From positions 1-7,779 of the forward strand of contig JACQJE010000055.1 of NCBI GenBank assembly GCA_016205125.1: a stretch of DNA of 7,779 nt. The letters run 5' to 3'. The notes beneath the pieces were generated by a model that did not search any database, was not told the DNA's origin, and saw nothing but the letters and a program-made list of their open reading frames with translations. Both the position numbers and the translations under genes were made by a program. Origin of the DNA: Deltaproteobacteria bacterium (GTDB lineage: Bacteria > Bdellovibrionota > O2-12-FULL-43-9 > JACQJE01). This document shows, in pieces, positions 1-6,901 of this stretch; positions within the stretch are counted from its first letter, which is position 1; every line of letters starts with the position of its first letter.

Positions 1-5
1 AAGCC

Positions 6-55
6 CCTCACCCTACCCTCTCCCCGCTAGGGGAGAGGGTGTGATATGGGTGAGG
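6..55. repeat. REP-like nested palindrome
   Basis: There are two nested stems. The inner one is a perfect 11-bp inverted repeat, ACCCTCTCCCC at 15-25 and GGGGAGAGGGT at 30-40, with the 4-nt loop GCTA. The outer one is a perfect 8-bp repeat, CCTCACCC at 6-13 and GGGTGAGG at 48-55. Palindromes of this CCTCACCC/CCCTCTCCCC type recur between genes in many bacterial genomes as REP-like elements; that is general knowledge and was not checked here. It lies 33 bp past the stop of the beta-barrel gene and could block read-through or protect the mRNA 3' end. No T-run follows the stem on either strand, so it is not a standard intrinsic terminator. The rest of positions 1-88 shows nothing else. Confidence 0.75.
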
Positions 56-88
56 ATCTGATGAACAGAAAGAATCGACCCAGCTTTC

Positions 89-982
89 TTAGAAGGTCAG
101 GGTCAGATCAAAGTTGGCAGAGGTCGTGTTGCGGTTGACTGCAAACTTCGCTGTTGGAGCTTCTGAGGAGAGCCCAACACCGAGAGAGACGTTCTTGGCC
201 AATGCATAGGCTGCGCCAGCTTCGAGGCCGCAGAGATTGGATGTGGTGCGCGCGACATCTTCCTGGTCTCCAGCTTCCTTCACGCGATGCCCGCTGTGGG
301 TCACAAAGCTCTGGAGGTTTGCGCCTGCGCTAAGAGAGAGCTTCTCAGTCAACGCATATTCCGCGCCCACTTCGTTGACCAGGCCAAAGTTCTTGTTGAG
401 CTTTGACTTGGCTTCGTCTGCCCAATCCCATTTCTGGAAGTAGTAGTAAGGATAGACAGTGTAGGCCAGGCCGACTTTTCCAATCTGCTTAGCCGCTCCC
501 AGATTTCCTCTCAGCACGGTGTAGGTCTCCGCCTTGCGGCTCGCCTCGGAGGTCGGCAGAGAGAGACGCGCTCCGCAGTTGAGGGTCACACCCCATGGCT
601 CAATCGTGTAAAGATCAGCTCTGCTCAAGCCGACTTTCACGTCGCCCAGAGAGAGTTTCCCTTCATCGCGATAATTGGCCGAGAATGGAAACTGAAGATA
701 CGTGCTCAAATTGTACGGAAGCGTGTAGCTGCCGGTCACATACGTATCAGTCTTAAGATCTGCTTCTTTTGAGCCGGAAATACCGGTGATCGTTTGAAAG
801 AGGGTTTTGATCCCCCATGGCTTTTTTACCTCTTCCGTCACGGCTGTAGAAGCCGGAGCAGGATTAGTCGCATCGGAAGAAACCGCAGGCTGACTGGCCG
901 CTTCCTCTGCAGAAGCCGGTGTCATACCAGCAAACGCCGCTATAAGTGTCAACGCTAATAGTGTCACAACATACTTTTTCAT
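89..982 (-). CDS. Putative outer-membrane beta-barrel protein
   Basis: This 297-residue protein is probably exported to the outer membrane; its function is unknown. Residues 1-25 form a clear signal peptide: MKKY, a hydrophobic core, then a likely cut after ASA (A25/E26). Residues 26-55 are an Ala/Pro/Ser/Thr-rich linker. From about residue 78 to the end, short alternating amphipathic stretches such as YVTGSYTLPY and VGLAYTVYPYYYF suggest transmembrane beta strands. The last residues, FDLTLTF, end in phenylalanine, as is typical of proteins inserted by the BAM complex. Two stretches (about 201-225 and 249-273) resemble each other around VGAEYALTEKLSLSAG and AGAAYALAKNVSLGVG, a hairpin-like internal repeat. 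There are two cysteines (136 and 251). The start is well placed: AGGAGGA at 992-998 lies 9 nt upstream of the ATG. The gene follows eno on the same strand after 121 bp and may have its own promoter. No specific family was recognised. Confidence 0.8.
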   Translation of the reverse strand: MKKYVVTLLALTLIAAFAGMTPASAEEAASQPAVSSDATNPAPASTAVTEEVKKPWGIKTLFQTITGISGSKEADLKTDTYVTGSYTLPYNLSTYLQFPFSANYRDEGKLSLGDVKVGLSRADLYTIEPWGVTLNCGARLSLPTSEASRKAETYTVLRGNLGAAKQIGKVGLAYTVYPYYYFQKWDWADEAKSKLNKNFGLVNEVGAEYALTEKLSLSAGANLQSFVTHSGHRVKEAGDQEDVARTTSNLCGLEAGAAYALAKNVSLGVGLSSEAPTAKFAVNRNTTSANFDLTLTF

Positions 983-1002
983 AGAATAAATTCCTCCTAT
1001 CG

Positions 1003-1054
1003 CATTTTAAAATGAGCACTCGGTGTTTCCACGCGAAGTGCTCTCTGAAAGAGC
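1003..1054 (-). promoter_or_regulatory. Overlapping hairpins in the leader of the beta-barrel gene
   Basis: Between eno and the beta-barrel gene lie three small symmetric elements. GAGCACT (1014-1020) pairs with AGTGCTC (1037-1043). GCTCT (1040-1044) pairs with AGAGC (1050-1054) and shares bases with the first stem, so the two cannot form together. CATTTTAAAATG (1003-1014) is a perfect 12-bp palindrome just upstream of the Shine-Dalgarno sequence. Mutually exclusive stems ahead of a ribosome site could act as an attenuator or stabilise the 5' end, but the stems are short and this role is only inferred. No strong sigma-70 promoter stands out in the gap. Confidence 0.3.
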
Positions 1055-1078
1055 CGTTTAATAGCAGAAAATGAGCTG

Positions 1079-1096
1079 AAATGCGAGCATTTTTTT
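1079..1096. terminator. Weak hairpin with T-run downstream of eno
   Basis: AAATG (1079-1083) and CATTT (1088-1092) form a short stem around the loop CGAG. On the plus strand it runs into a T tract that continues to 1096. It sits 8 bp past the eno stop codon. The T tract follows the stem on the plus strand, whereas eno is transcribed from the minus strand, where the same bases form an A tract before the stem. It is therefore a poor terminator for eno, and a role is uncertain. Confidence 0.25.
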
Positions 1097-1103
1097 CGAC
1101 TCA

Positions 1104-2405
1104 TTATGTTATCCGGAATGCCTCGATTCCGGCGTAGTGCGCAGATTTTCCAAGCTCCTCTTCGATCCGCAGTAGGCGGTTATATTTTGCGACCCGGTCT
1201 GAACGGCTGAGTGCCCCCGTCTTGATCTGGCCCGCCCCAACTCCAACAGCGAGGTCTGCGATCGTCGTATCCTCCGTTTCTCCAGACCGGTGGGAGATAA
1301 TCGTCCGGAATCGGGCCTTCCTGGCAATGGAAAGGGTCTCGAGCGTCTCTGAAACGGTTCCGATCTGGTTCAGTTTGATCAGAATCGCATTCGCTGCACC
1401 GCGCTCTATCCCCTCCCTGAGACGCTTTGGATGGGTGACAAAGAGATCGTCTCCCACAATCTGAATCCTCTTGCCAAGCTCCCGGGTCATCGCGATCCAG
1501 CCGTCCCAGTCTTTCTGGTCCAGCGGATCCTCGATTGAGAGAATCGGATAAGATTGGAGAAGCTTTCTGTAGAACTCGATCATCTCGGACGAATCGCGGG
1601 TCTTTGGGTTCTTATTCCCCTCTGCGGAAAAGATATAACACCCCCCGCGATAGAGCTCACTCGCGGCCACGTCCAGCGCAAGAAAGACGTCGCGCCCGGG
1701 GCGGTAACCTGCGGCATCAATCGCTTCAACCAGGAGCTCCAGCGCCTCTTCGACGCTCGCCACCGCAGGGGCAAACCCCCCTTCGTCTCCCACTGAAATC
1801 GACAACCGCTTCTCTTTTAAGAGAAGTTTAAGCGAATGATAAATTTCCGCGCCAGCCCTCAGAGCTTCACTCCATGAAGAAAAGGCGGCTGGAACGATCA
1901 TGCACTCCTGAATGTCGAGGGGATTATCCGCATGCACGCCGCCATTGATCACATTCATCAAGGGAACGGGGAGAACCGCCTCCTGACCGCCGGAGAGCTG
2001 AGAGAAATATTTGTAAAGAGGAATTCGATTCTCTTCTGCGGCCGCCTTCGCCACAGCCAGGGAAACCCCAAGCATGGCATTTGCGCCGAGCTTTTTTTTC
2101 TGCGGTGTCGCGTCGAGTTCAATCAGCATGCGATCCATTCGTTCCTGATCTGATGCATTCATCCCAAGAATGGCCGGGGCAATGATATCCCGCACGTTGG
2201 CTACCGCCTTCCGCACCCCTTTGCCGCGGTAGCGCTTCTCATCCCCGTCTCTCAGCTCCACCGCTTCATAGAAACCCGTCGAGGCTCCTGAAGGGACCGC
2301 CGCCCGTCCGCAGGCTCCCGACTGAAGCACCACATCGACTTCCACCGTCGGAAGCCCGCGGGAATCCAGGATTTCTCTGGCCAGGACTTTCGAGACTGTA
2401 CTCAT
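1104..2405 (-). CDS. eno: Enolase (phosphopyruvate hydratase)
   Basis: This enzyme converts 2-phosphoglycerate to phosphoenolpyruvate in the cytoplasm (glycolysis and gluconeogenesis) with Mg2+ and is normally a homodimer or octamer. At 433 residues it is full length for bacterial enolases. Visible hallmarks are the mobile substrate loop [11 protein letters not shown] (38-48), NGGVHADN (154-161), IQE (165-167), GDEGGFAP with the catalytic glutamate E208, the Mg2+ ligands D245 (LALDV), E292 (SIEDP) and D319 (GDDLF), the signature [10 protein letters not shown] (341-350) with catalytic K344, SHRSGETED (371-379) and K395. All expected active-site residues are present, so it should be active. The ATG start is supported by TGAGGAG (2414-2420), 8 nt upstream. 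It lies 25 bp downstream of the sensor-like gene on the same strand and is probably co-transcribed with it. Confidence 0.97.
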   Translation of the reverse strand: MSTVSKVLAREILDSRGLPTVEVDVVLQSGACGRAAVPSGASTGFYEAVELRDGDEKRYRGKGVRKAVANVRDIIAPAILGMNASDQERMDRMLIELDATPQKKKLGANAMLGVSLAVAKAAAEENRIPLYKYFSQLSGGQEAVLPVPLMNVINGGVHADNPLDIQECMIVPAAFSSWSEALRAGAEIYHSLKLLLKEKRLSISVGDEGGFAPAVASVEEALELLVEAIDAAGYRPGRDVFLALDVAASELYRGGCYIFSAEGNKNPKTRDSSEMIEFYRKLLQSYPILSIEDPLDQKDWDGWIAMTRELGKRIQIVGDDLFVTHPKRLREGIERGAANAILIKLNQIGTVSETLETLSIARKARFRTIISHRSGETEDTTIADLAVGVGAGQIKTGALSRSDRVAKYNRLLRIEEELGKSAHYAGIEAFRIT

Positions 2406-2430
2406 TTTCCCCTCTCCTCAAACAGTTTGT

Positions 2431-3321
2431 CTAACATTGTTGCTTATCGATGGGCTTCTCCTTAGTCCACTCTTCAAAACTGACCTGCCCGCTCTCTTCC
2501 CTCCCGGAAAAAATTCCGGAAAGATGAACGGCCGCCAGCTCTTTTAATTCAGAGATCACCGCCAGGCACTCCTCAATTTTGCCACTGCGCTTCTCACATT
2601 TTTCATCTCGCTGTAAACCTCGCAATTTTTCCTCCAGTTGATCGAACGGTACTCTCATCGACTGCAATGCCTGATAATGTTTCCAGAGCGTCGAGTGTTT
2701 CTCAGCCAGACGCTGGTTTTGCGCATCGAGCTGAAGGAGGGTGCGCCGGATCAGGGGGGTGTGAAAAAGCCCCTCCTCCAGATCAAAGAGGCTCAGTTCC
2801 TCCTGCCACGCGAAGCGATAACATTCCTCATCCAGGGAAGAATAATCTGCTGTGCCTTCTGCCCAATACTGCGGCAAACCTGCAAAAACCCCCACCAGAA
2901 AAAGTTTCTCGTGCGGCATGAGTGTGTTCGGTGTGAAGCGGAGTATCGCCATACCTTCCCTGCACTCCAGCACGGAAACCTCGCTCTTGCGAAAAAAGTA
3001 CCGGCTAAACTCGGCTCCCTGCTCAAACAACAGCTGTGGATTGGCGATCAGTCTCAGCACACCGTCCAGGGACCCCCAACAACTGAGAAGCGGCGCAGAC
3101 ATCCCGATTTTTTCGGGAAGACGCGGATCCCCTAAGCGCTTTTCCAAACGGTGAAATAGGATAGCAACGGCATGGGGCTCAATCCAGTTCGTCGTGTCGC
3201 GCAAATACTCTTCCGAATACGCCATATCGGAAAGGAGGGGAGAGATCGCAAAACGATCCTGCTGATCAAGATACGAGAGGAGCGCATTGGTCACCCGGCA
3301 ACTGACGGTATACTCATTCAT
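2431..3321 (-). CDS. Unrecognised protein: sensor-like N-terminal region and coiled-coil tail
   Basis: This 296-residue protein is presumably cytoplasmic: it has no signal peptide and no membrane segment. I do not recognise a named family with confidence. Residues 1-175 follow a pattern seen in N-terminal sensing regions of some bacterial histidine kinases and AraC-type regulators: YSEEYLRDTTNWIEPH (35-50), a GDPRLPEKIG segment (64-73), and a stretch on a reference set of positions ('IANPQLLFEQGAEFSRYFF', 92-110). Residues about 195-262 are rich in Leu, Glu, Lys and Gln with heptad-like spacing, suggesting a coiled coil and dimerisation. No kinase, cyclase, phosphatase or DNA-binding motif follows, so if it senses something it lacks an obvious output domain. 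It lies 25 bp ahead of eno and probably shares its transcript. The ATG has no good Shine-Dalgarno sequence (the bases just upstream are C-rich on the coding strand), which fits a leaderless or weakly translated mRNA. Confidence 0.75.
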   Translation of the reverse strand: MNEYTVSCRVTNALLSYLDQQDRFAISPLLSDMAYSEEYLRDTTNWIEPHAVAILFHRLEKRLGDPRLPEKIGMSAPLLSCWGSLDGVLRLIANPQLLFEQGAEFSRYFFRKSEVSVLECREGMAILRFTPNTLMPHEKLFLVGVFAGLPQYWAEGTADYSSLDEECYRFAWQEELSLFDLEEGLFHTPLIRRTLLQLDAQNQRLAEKHSTLWKHYQALQSMRVPFDQLEEKLRGLQRDEKCEKRSGKIEECLAVISELKELAAVHLSGIFSGREESGQVSFEEWTKEKPIDKQQC

Positions 3322-3329
3322 AAGGGGCG

Positions 3330-3358
3330 ATATTAACCAACCTTCACCAATCGATCAA
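3330..3358 (-). promoter_or_regulatory. Candidate sigma-70 promoter for the sensor-like gene and eno
   Basis: On the minus strand, TTGATC (3353-3358) and TAATAT (3330-3335) are separated by exactly 17 bp, each matching 4 of 6 consensus bases. The -10 box ends 8 nt before the ATG at 3321, so transcription would start at or within a few bases of the start codon. This would give a leaderless mRNA, consistent with the missing Shine-Dalgarno sequence. It is inferred from sequence only. Confidence 0.4.
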
Positions 3359-3373
3359 CTAAAACCATTCCCG

Positions 3374-3400
3374 TTGACAACACTTGCCCTGCCACATTAG
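3374..3400 (+). promoter_or_regulatory. Candidate sigma-70 promoter for dcd
   Basis: A perfect -35 hexamer, TTGACA (3374-3379), is followed by a weak -10-like CATTAG (3395-3400, 3 of 6 matches) at a short 15-bp spacing. An alternative pair is TTGCCC (3384-3389) with TGAAAT (3406-3411), spaced by 16 bp. Either would drive dcd, whose GTG start is at 3436. The region is divergent: the opposite promoter's -35 box lies about 15 bp away, so the two could share a regulator. Confidence 0.4.
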
Positions 3401-3435
3401 GGTGATGAAATACTTTCAGCAACGGAGGCGATGCT

Positions 3436-4029
3436 GTGCCAGTCATGTCCGATATCTGGATCTCTGAACAGGCAAAGAAAAAAGGAATGATCGAACCGTT
3501 TGAAGAGAAGCAGGTGTCGAATCGCGGGCTTTCTTACGGTTTGTCGTCATACGGATATGATGTCCGCATCGCAGAAGAATTTAAAATCTTCACCAACGTC
3601 CACAACTCCATCGTCGATCCCAAAGCGTTTGATCCCAAGACGTTTGTCGATTTCAGGGGTCCTGTCTGCGTCATTCCGCCCAACTCCTTTGTGTTGGGTC
3701 GAACCGTTGAGTATCTCCGGATCCCGCGAGATGTGCTGGCCATCTGCGTGGGCAAATCGACGTATGCGCGCTGTGGCATCATCGTCAATGTGACTCCCCT
3801 GGAGCCTGAATGGGAAGGGCATGTGACAATTGAGATCTCAAACACAACCCCCCTCCCTGCAAAGATTTATGCCGGGGAGGGGATTGCCCAATTTCTCTTT
3901 CTCCAGGCGGAGCAGATCTGTAGAACTTCCTATAAAGACAAACTTGGAAAATATCAGGGGCAGACGGGAATCACATTGCCGCGCCTCTCGGCAGGCAGAG
4001 AACAAACTCCAGAAACAACGCCAGCCTAA
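3436..4029 (+). CDS. dcd: dCTP deaminase
   Basis: This cytoplasmic enzyme deaminates dCTP to dUTP, feeding dTTP synthesis by way of dUTPase and thymidylate synthase. It belongs to the trimeric dUTPase-like superfamily. The 197-residue protein shows the diagnostic segments [12 protein letters not shown] (34-45), [11 protein letters not shown] (80-90), [24 protein letters not shown] (106-129) and the end motif KYQGQTGIT (172-180). By comparison with E. coli Dcd, the catalytic glutamate is E133 (in VTIEISN), helped by S108 and R112. Residues 185-197 are a short Ser/Thr/Pro/Glu-rich tail beyond the usual end. The GTG start is supported by GGAGG (3424-3428), 7 nt upstream; an in-frame ATG at 3445 lies too far from it (16 nt) but cannot be excluded. 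Whether it also has dUTPase activity, as in some archaeal forms, cannot be told. The DUF4833-like gene follows on the same strand. Confidence 0.95.
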   Translation: MPVMSDIWISEQAKKKGMIEPFEEKQVSNRGLSYGLSSYGYDVRIAEEFKIFTNVHNSIVDPKAFDPKTFVDFRGPVCVIPPNSFVLGRTVEYLRIPRDVLAICVGKSTYARCGIIVNVTPLEPEWEGHVTIEISNTTPLPAKIYAGEGIAQFLFLQAEQICRTSYKDKLGKYQGQTGITLPRLSAGREQTPETTPA

Positions 4030-4091
4030 GAATTCAGGCTTTTGAAGAAAATCTGCGATTGTCCGAAAAGGAAAGAAGAGGGTCCAGGGAT

Positions 4092-4742
4092 ATGAAGTTC
4101 ATTTACTTATTCGCGTTTCTTTTTCTGCTGTTTATACCGCACTCATCCAGCCTCTCACTCCCTCTCGAAGATGGTGTTGGCTATCCGGCGCCCGGCCGGG
4201 AATTGGAAACACGTGCGACACTTTTCCGGATCACAAAGAATGAAAACAGGAATTACGTCGTCTACGACCTTCTGTTTGACCGCCGCTGTCATCCGCTGGA
4301 AAACCCCCTCGACGTCTATTGGATGATGGGGGAGAGGCGCGGCGAGCGGGAAGAACTCAACAGAATGGAAGAGCGTCTCTACGGTGCGACCCTTGAGCAG
4401 ATCGACGAGGAGAGCGGCCTTTTGCGATTCTTTGTGAATGGCGTGGAACAGAAGGAGATGGAAGCAGAAATCACCGAGGAGCAGGGGACGTTATTTACCC
4501 GCTGTCATGTCGCGGTGTACACTCAAATCACAAAGCAGAGAGCAAAGGTCAAAAATATCCACCTCCTCATTGAAAAGAGTTGGAATCCCTTCCGGCCCCG
4601 CATCAAAATAGTTCTCAAGGGGCTTGCTTCTGTTTTAGATTCCAATGGAATTCCGCGATGGATTGAGGTCGAGGAGACGATTGACAACACCCAGGTGCGA
4701 ACGGAAAGTATGCCTTCATCCACCAGCCTGTCGACTCGATAA
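4092..4742 (+). CDS. Secreted DUF4833-like protein
   Basis: This 216-residue protein has unknown function and is probably exported. Residues 1-22 are a signal peptide (MKF, a very hydrophobic Leu/Phe core, then SSSLS); no lipobox cysteine is seen, so a soluble periplasmic protein is likely. The body resembles the DUF4833 family: NRNYVVYDLLF (52-62), then NPLDVYWMMG (71-80), then ELNRMEERLYGA (88-99), followed by alternating strand-like segments to about residue 178. The family name is recalled from these motifs and was not checked by profile search. The ATG at 4092 is preferred over an upstream TTG at 4059: GAAGAGGG (4075-4082) lies 9 nt before it and the signal peptide then starts correctly. 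It follows dcd by 62 bp without a visible terminator, so the two may form an operon, although no functional link to nucleotide metabolism is evident. Its stop is 8 bp from that of the convergent DUF6580-like gene. Confidence 0.8.
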   Translation: MKFIYLFAFLFLLFIPHSSSLSLPLEDGVGYPAPGRELETRATLFRITKNENRNYVVYDLLFDRRCHPLENPLDVYWMMGERRGEREELNRMEERLYGATLEQIDEESGLLRFFVNGVEQKEMEAEITEEQGTLFTRCHVAVYTQITKQRAKVKNIHLLIEKSWNPFRPRIKIVLKGLASVLDSNGIPRWIEVEETIDNTQVRTESMPSSTSLSTR

Positions 4743-4750
4743 AGAAGAGC

Positions 4751-5278
4751 TTACCATGCTGTGACGCTCAAGCGGCTGAACTTCCAATGATGCACGAGTT
4801 CGTAGGCGGAAAAAAGTGCCAGGGAGTAAATGGCATTACTGAAAAATTCATATCCAAGGAATGGGATTGCGGCGACATAGCATTGGACTAATCCAGGGAG
4901 GGTGCGCGCATATAAGCCGCTCCACAACCAGACGCCAAAGTTTGTGAGGAGAAAAAAGTTGAAACTGCTGAGCGGCACTCCATAGAGGAGGCGCTTCCCC
5001 AACGATTGTCCCGCGAGAGATCCTGCAAGGAGGATATTGAGTCCGATCGCCGCGTAAACCATGAGCTGATCCGGTGCAAAGCCCATTCGATAAATTGCAA
5101 AATTGAGAATCACGTCGCTCAACAGCATCACAGCAAAAGGGACAAGCCACCTTTCCCGACCCCGCAGATAAAAGCCGGAAAAGAGCGTGACAGCGCCCAG
5201 CGCTGTGAAGTTTGGCAGATGCGGCAGAAAACGCGATGCGAAACCGATAACCACCAGGAACAAAGCGAGTCTTTTCAT
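4751..5278 (-). CDS. DUF6580-like small integral membrane protein
   Basis: This 175-residue inner-membrane protein has no assigned function. About five hydrophobic segments are visible (roughly 3-15, 24-38, 45-63, 72-90 and 104-121), with another towards the C-terminus (about 132-160). Motifs that suggest the DUF6580 family are RFLPHLPNFTALGAVTLF (16-33), LLSDVILN (52-59), NFFLLTNFGVWLWSGLY (107-123) and LPGLVQCYVAAIPFL (127-141). The family was recalled from these motifs, not searched. The ATG at 5278 is chosen because GGAGG (5285-5289) sits 6 nt upstream; a GTG at 5284 would abut that site with no spacer. It starts 33 bp after the MFS stop on the same strand, so the two are probably one operon, and it may be an accessory or independent transport protein. 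The overall shape recalls small substrate-binding membrane subunits such as ECF S-components, but this is speculative. Confidence 0.8.
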   Translation of the reverse strand: MKRLALFLVVIGFASRFLPHLPNFTALGAVTLFSGFYLRGRERWLVPFAVMLLSDVILNFAIYRMGFAPDQLMVYAAIGLNILLAGSLAGQSLGKRLLYGVPLSSFNFFLLTNFGVWLWSGLYARTLPGLVQCYVAAIPFLGYEFFSNAIYSLALFSAYELVHHWKFSRLSVTAW

Positions 5279-5311
5279 AAGCACCCTCCATCCACTTCCT
5301 GATCCTTATCC

Positions 5312-6727
5312 TCATTTGCGGGGAAAGGCAAGATGGCGCCCCATTCTCTTTACAAAGGCAAAGAATTCGCTCCAGATGATCTGCTCTTTCACCTCGCCCA
5401 CCTCCTTCACAAGGGCAAGGCGGCTCAGGGCATAAAGGCCGATGAGAAAGGCGGTGAAAAAGAAGAAATCAAACCCCTCGAAGCTCAGAGCCTCAATGGC
5501 AACCTCCCCGCCCGGACTGGTCCAGCGGAGCGTCCACGAGAGTTCTCTCGATGTGAAGGTATCTGCAAAAGCGCCGCCCAGAATAGGCGCTATCCCTGCG
5601 GCAATGGAATTGACAAAATTCTTGGTCGCCAAATAGGAGGTCGCCTGGCCAGACGGGGCAAGTTTTAATCCAATGTTTCCAGACGCGAGTGTAATCCCTG
5701 CCATGGAGATCCCCATCGTCACATGAATGACGATGAGCAGAGGGAGAGTCAAGAGGTGCTTGTCTGGCAAAGTCGTGAATGTCCATGCCAAAAGAGAGAG
5801 GAGATAAAAGGGCCCGCATATCGCAAGAACCGACTTATTGCTCCAGCGGTCGGAAATTTTCCCCCACCCCTTGAGGGACTTGAGGTATGCCGCCTGATTG
5901 AGAGCCGTAAGGGCAATAATGGTCGTTAAGTTGAGATGGAGTTGGTTCAGCATATAGACCGTCAGGAAAGGAACCGCGAGATTGACCGCAAAATTCCATC
6001 CCCCCAAAGAAAAAATCAGCTGGCGAAAGTTCGGATCTCGAAATGGTTGGATCACGGCACGCTTAAAAGGCTGCATCAGTGAAGGAGCAAGGCGGGGTTC
6101 CGGAATTCTCGATAAGAAATAAACTCCCGCCAGGCCAGCCACTCCCCCCATCCCAAAGAGAAAAGCATATGCAAAAAGTTCACCTTTAACTGCAACATGC
6201 TCTGCAACATCAAGGAGCAGACCCGCGATTAAACTCGCAATGAGACCAGAGGCCATCACCAGTCCCAATCGCTTTGAGAAGAAAGCTCCAAGACTCTGCT
6301 GGGGTACAAGATCTCTCATCCAGGAATTCCAACTGCAATTTGAAACGGCAAAAAAGAGCGCATGGAACGCAACAACAGCAATAAGGATAGCGACCCCCCG
6401 AGAGGGGCTGAGCAGAAGGGGGGTCAATGCCGCCACAAACCAGGCTGAGCGGCTTAACAGACAAGCCGTTACCGTGATCGCCCGACGATTGCGGATTTTT
6501 TCCACCAAAATGATCGAGGGAAGTTGGAGAATCTGGGCCAGCGGAAGCAGAGCGACAAGAAGCCCGATCAGCGCATTTGAGGCTCCCAATTTTACAGCAA
6601 ACGCAACGAGAAAGACCCCCCCTGTCAGCGTCGACATGATGGAACTGGCAACGCCGTCTTTCAAAACAGCTTTCAGACCGTTTTCAATCTCAACAGGGGA
6701 GAGGGATTCCTTTATTGGGAATCGCAT
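5312..6727 (-). CDS. MFS transporter
   Basis: This 471-residue inner-membrane protein is probably a secondary transporter of the major facilitator superfamily; the substrate is unknown. About 12 hydrophobic segments can be placed (roughly 25-46, 50-72, 84-107, 110-129, 155-174, 185-206, 235-260, 266-283, 298-319, 324-346, 367-388 and 417-437), giving the usual 6+6 arrangement with a polar central loop (about 207-233). The loop between segments 8 and 9, GWGKISDRWSNKSVL (287-301), matches the MFS motif A pattern of G, D, R and a basic residue; the equivalent N-terminal loop (EKIRNRR, 76-82) is degenerate. NSWMRDLVPQQSLGAFFSKR (134-153) resembles the loop after segment 4 in a branch of bacterial MFS proteins. 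The C-terminal half carries an extra polar insert (about 389-416). The ATG is supported by AGAGG (6734-6738), 6 nt upstream. The DUF6580-like gene follows after 33 bp. The upstream gap is filled by a foldback repeat. Confidence 0.9.
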   Translation of the reverse strand: MRFPIKESLSPVEIENGLKAVLKDGVASSIMSTLTGGVFLVAFAVKLGASNALIGLLVALLPLAQILQLPSIILVEKIRNRRAITVTACLLSRSAWFVAALTPLLLSPSRGVAILIAVVAFHALFFAVSNCSWNSWMRDLVPQQSLGAFFSKRLGLVMASGLIASLIAGLLLDVAEHVAVKGELFAYAFLFGMGGVAGLAGVYFLSRIPEPRLAPSLMQPFKRAVIQPFRDPNFRQLIFSLGGWNFAVNLAVPFLTVYMLNQLHLNLTTIIALTALNQAAYLKSLKGWGKISDRWSNKSVLAICGPFYLLSLLAWTFTTLPDKHLLTLPLLIVIHVTMGISMAGITLASGNIGLKLAPSGQATSYLATKNFVNSIAAGIAPILGGAFADTFTSRELSWTLRWTSPGGEVAIEALSFEGFDFFFFTAFLIGLYALSRLALVKEVGEVKEQIIWSEFFAFVKRMGRHLAFPRK

Positions 6728-6744
6728 TTTCTGCCTCTATCACC

Positions 6745-6776
6745 GGAAAATAGAGATTGAAAAATCTCTATTTTCC
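6745..6776. repeat. 14-bp perfect hairpin upstream of the MFS gene
   Basis: GGAAAATAGAGATT (6745-6758) and AATCTCTATTTTCC (6763-6776) are exact inverted repeats around the 4-nt loop GAAA. The stem is AT-rich. Its minus-strand 3' end lies 6 nt before the MFS ribosome site, so it would fold in the MFS mRNA leader or hinder its transcription. It has no separate U-run. It forms the left outer part of the foldback element described at 6779-6900. Confidence 0.65.
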
Positions 6777-6778
6777 TC

Positions 6779-6900
6779 AAACTGCCGATATTCGGCGCCA
6801 GCCTTCGTTGGAAGCCATTTTGTCTCCTCGACGTACACAGAAGTACACCTGCGTCGCCAAAAGTGGCTTCCGCCTCGTCTGGCTTGAATCTCGCCAGTTT
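6779..6900. repeat. Large imperfect foldback element
   Basis: The two halves of this stretch are imperfect reverse complements centred near 6840, with arms of about 58 nt (6779-6836 and 6843-6900). Matching blocks, left then right: a 15-nt block with 13 matches (6779-6793 and 6886-6900), GCCAG/CTGGC (6797-6801 and 6879-6883), GGAAGCCA/TGGCTTCC (6810-6817 and 6864-6871), TTTTG/CAAAA (6818-6822 and 6858-6862), CGAC/GTCG (6829-6832 and 6853-6856) and GTAC/GTAC (6833-6836 and 6843-6846), with a loop ACAGAA. Mismatched internal loops separate the blocks. This layout is typical of small non-autonomous repetitive elements such as MITEs or foldback repeats. It fills most of the gap between terC and the MFS gene. 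Copies elsewhere cannot be judged from one window. Confidence 0.6.
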
Positions 6901-6901
6901 T

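Noticed and set aside
1535..1831. 98-residue plus-strand frame inside eno
   Set aside because: It is antisense to conserved enolase motifs, is rich in Arg and Pro, and has no ribosome site of note.
2638..3135. 165-residue plus-strand open frame
   Set aside because: It lies entirely antisense to the sensor-like gene, whose frame has a coherent protein with a natural fit to the operon. The antisense product has no recognisable motif.
3534..3845. 103-residue minus-strand open frame inside dcd
   Set aside because: It is the antisense shadow of the highly conserved core of dCTP deaminase.
4743..4750. Bidirectional terminator between the convergent genes
   Set aside because: The gap is only 8 bp and contains no hairpin, so any termination signal must lie within the coding ends. 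None was seen.
6240..6887. 215-residue plus-strand open frame
   Set aside because: It is antisense to the 5' half of the MFS gene and extends into the foldback element. Its composition is not protein-like, and the MFS frame is clearly the real one.
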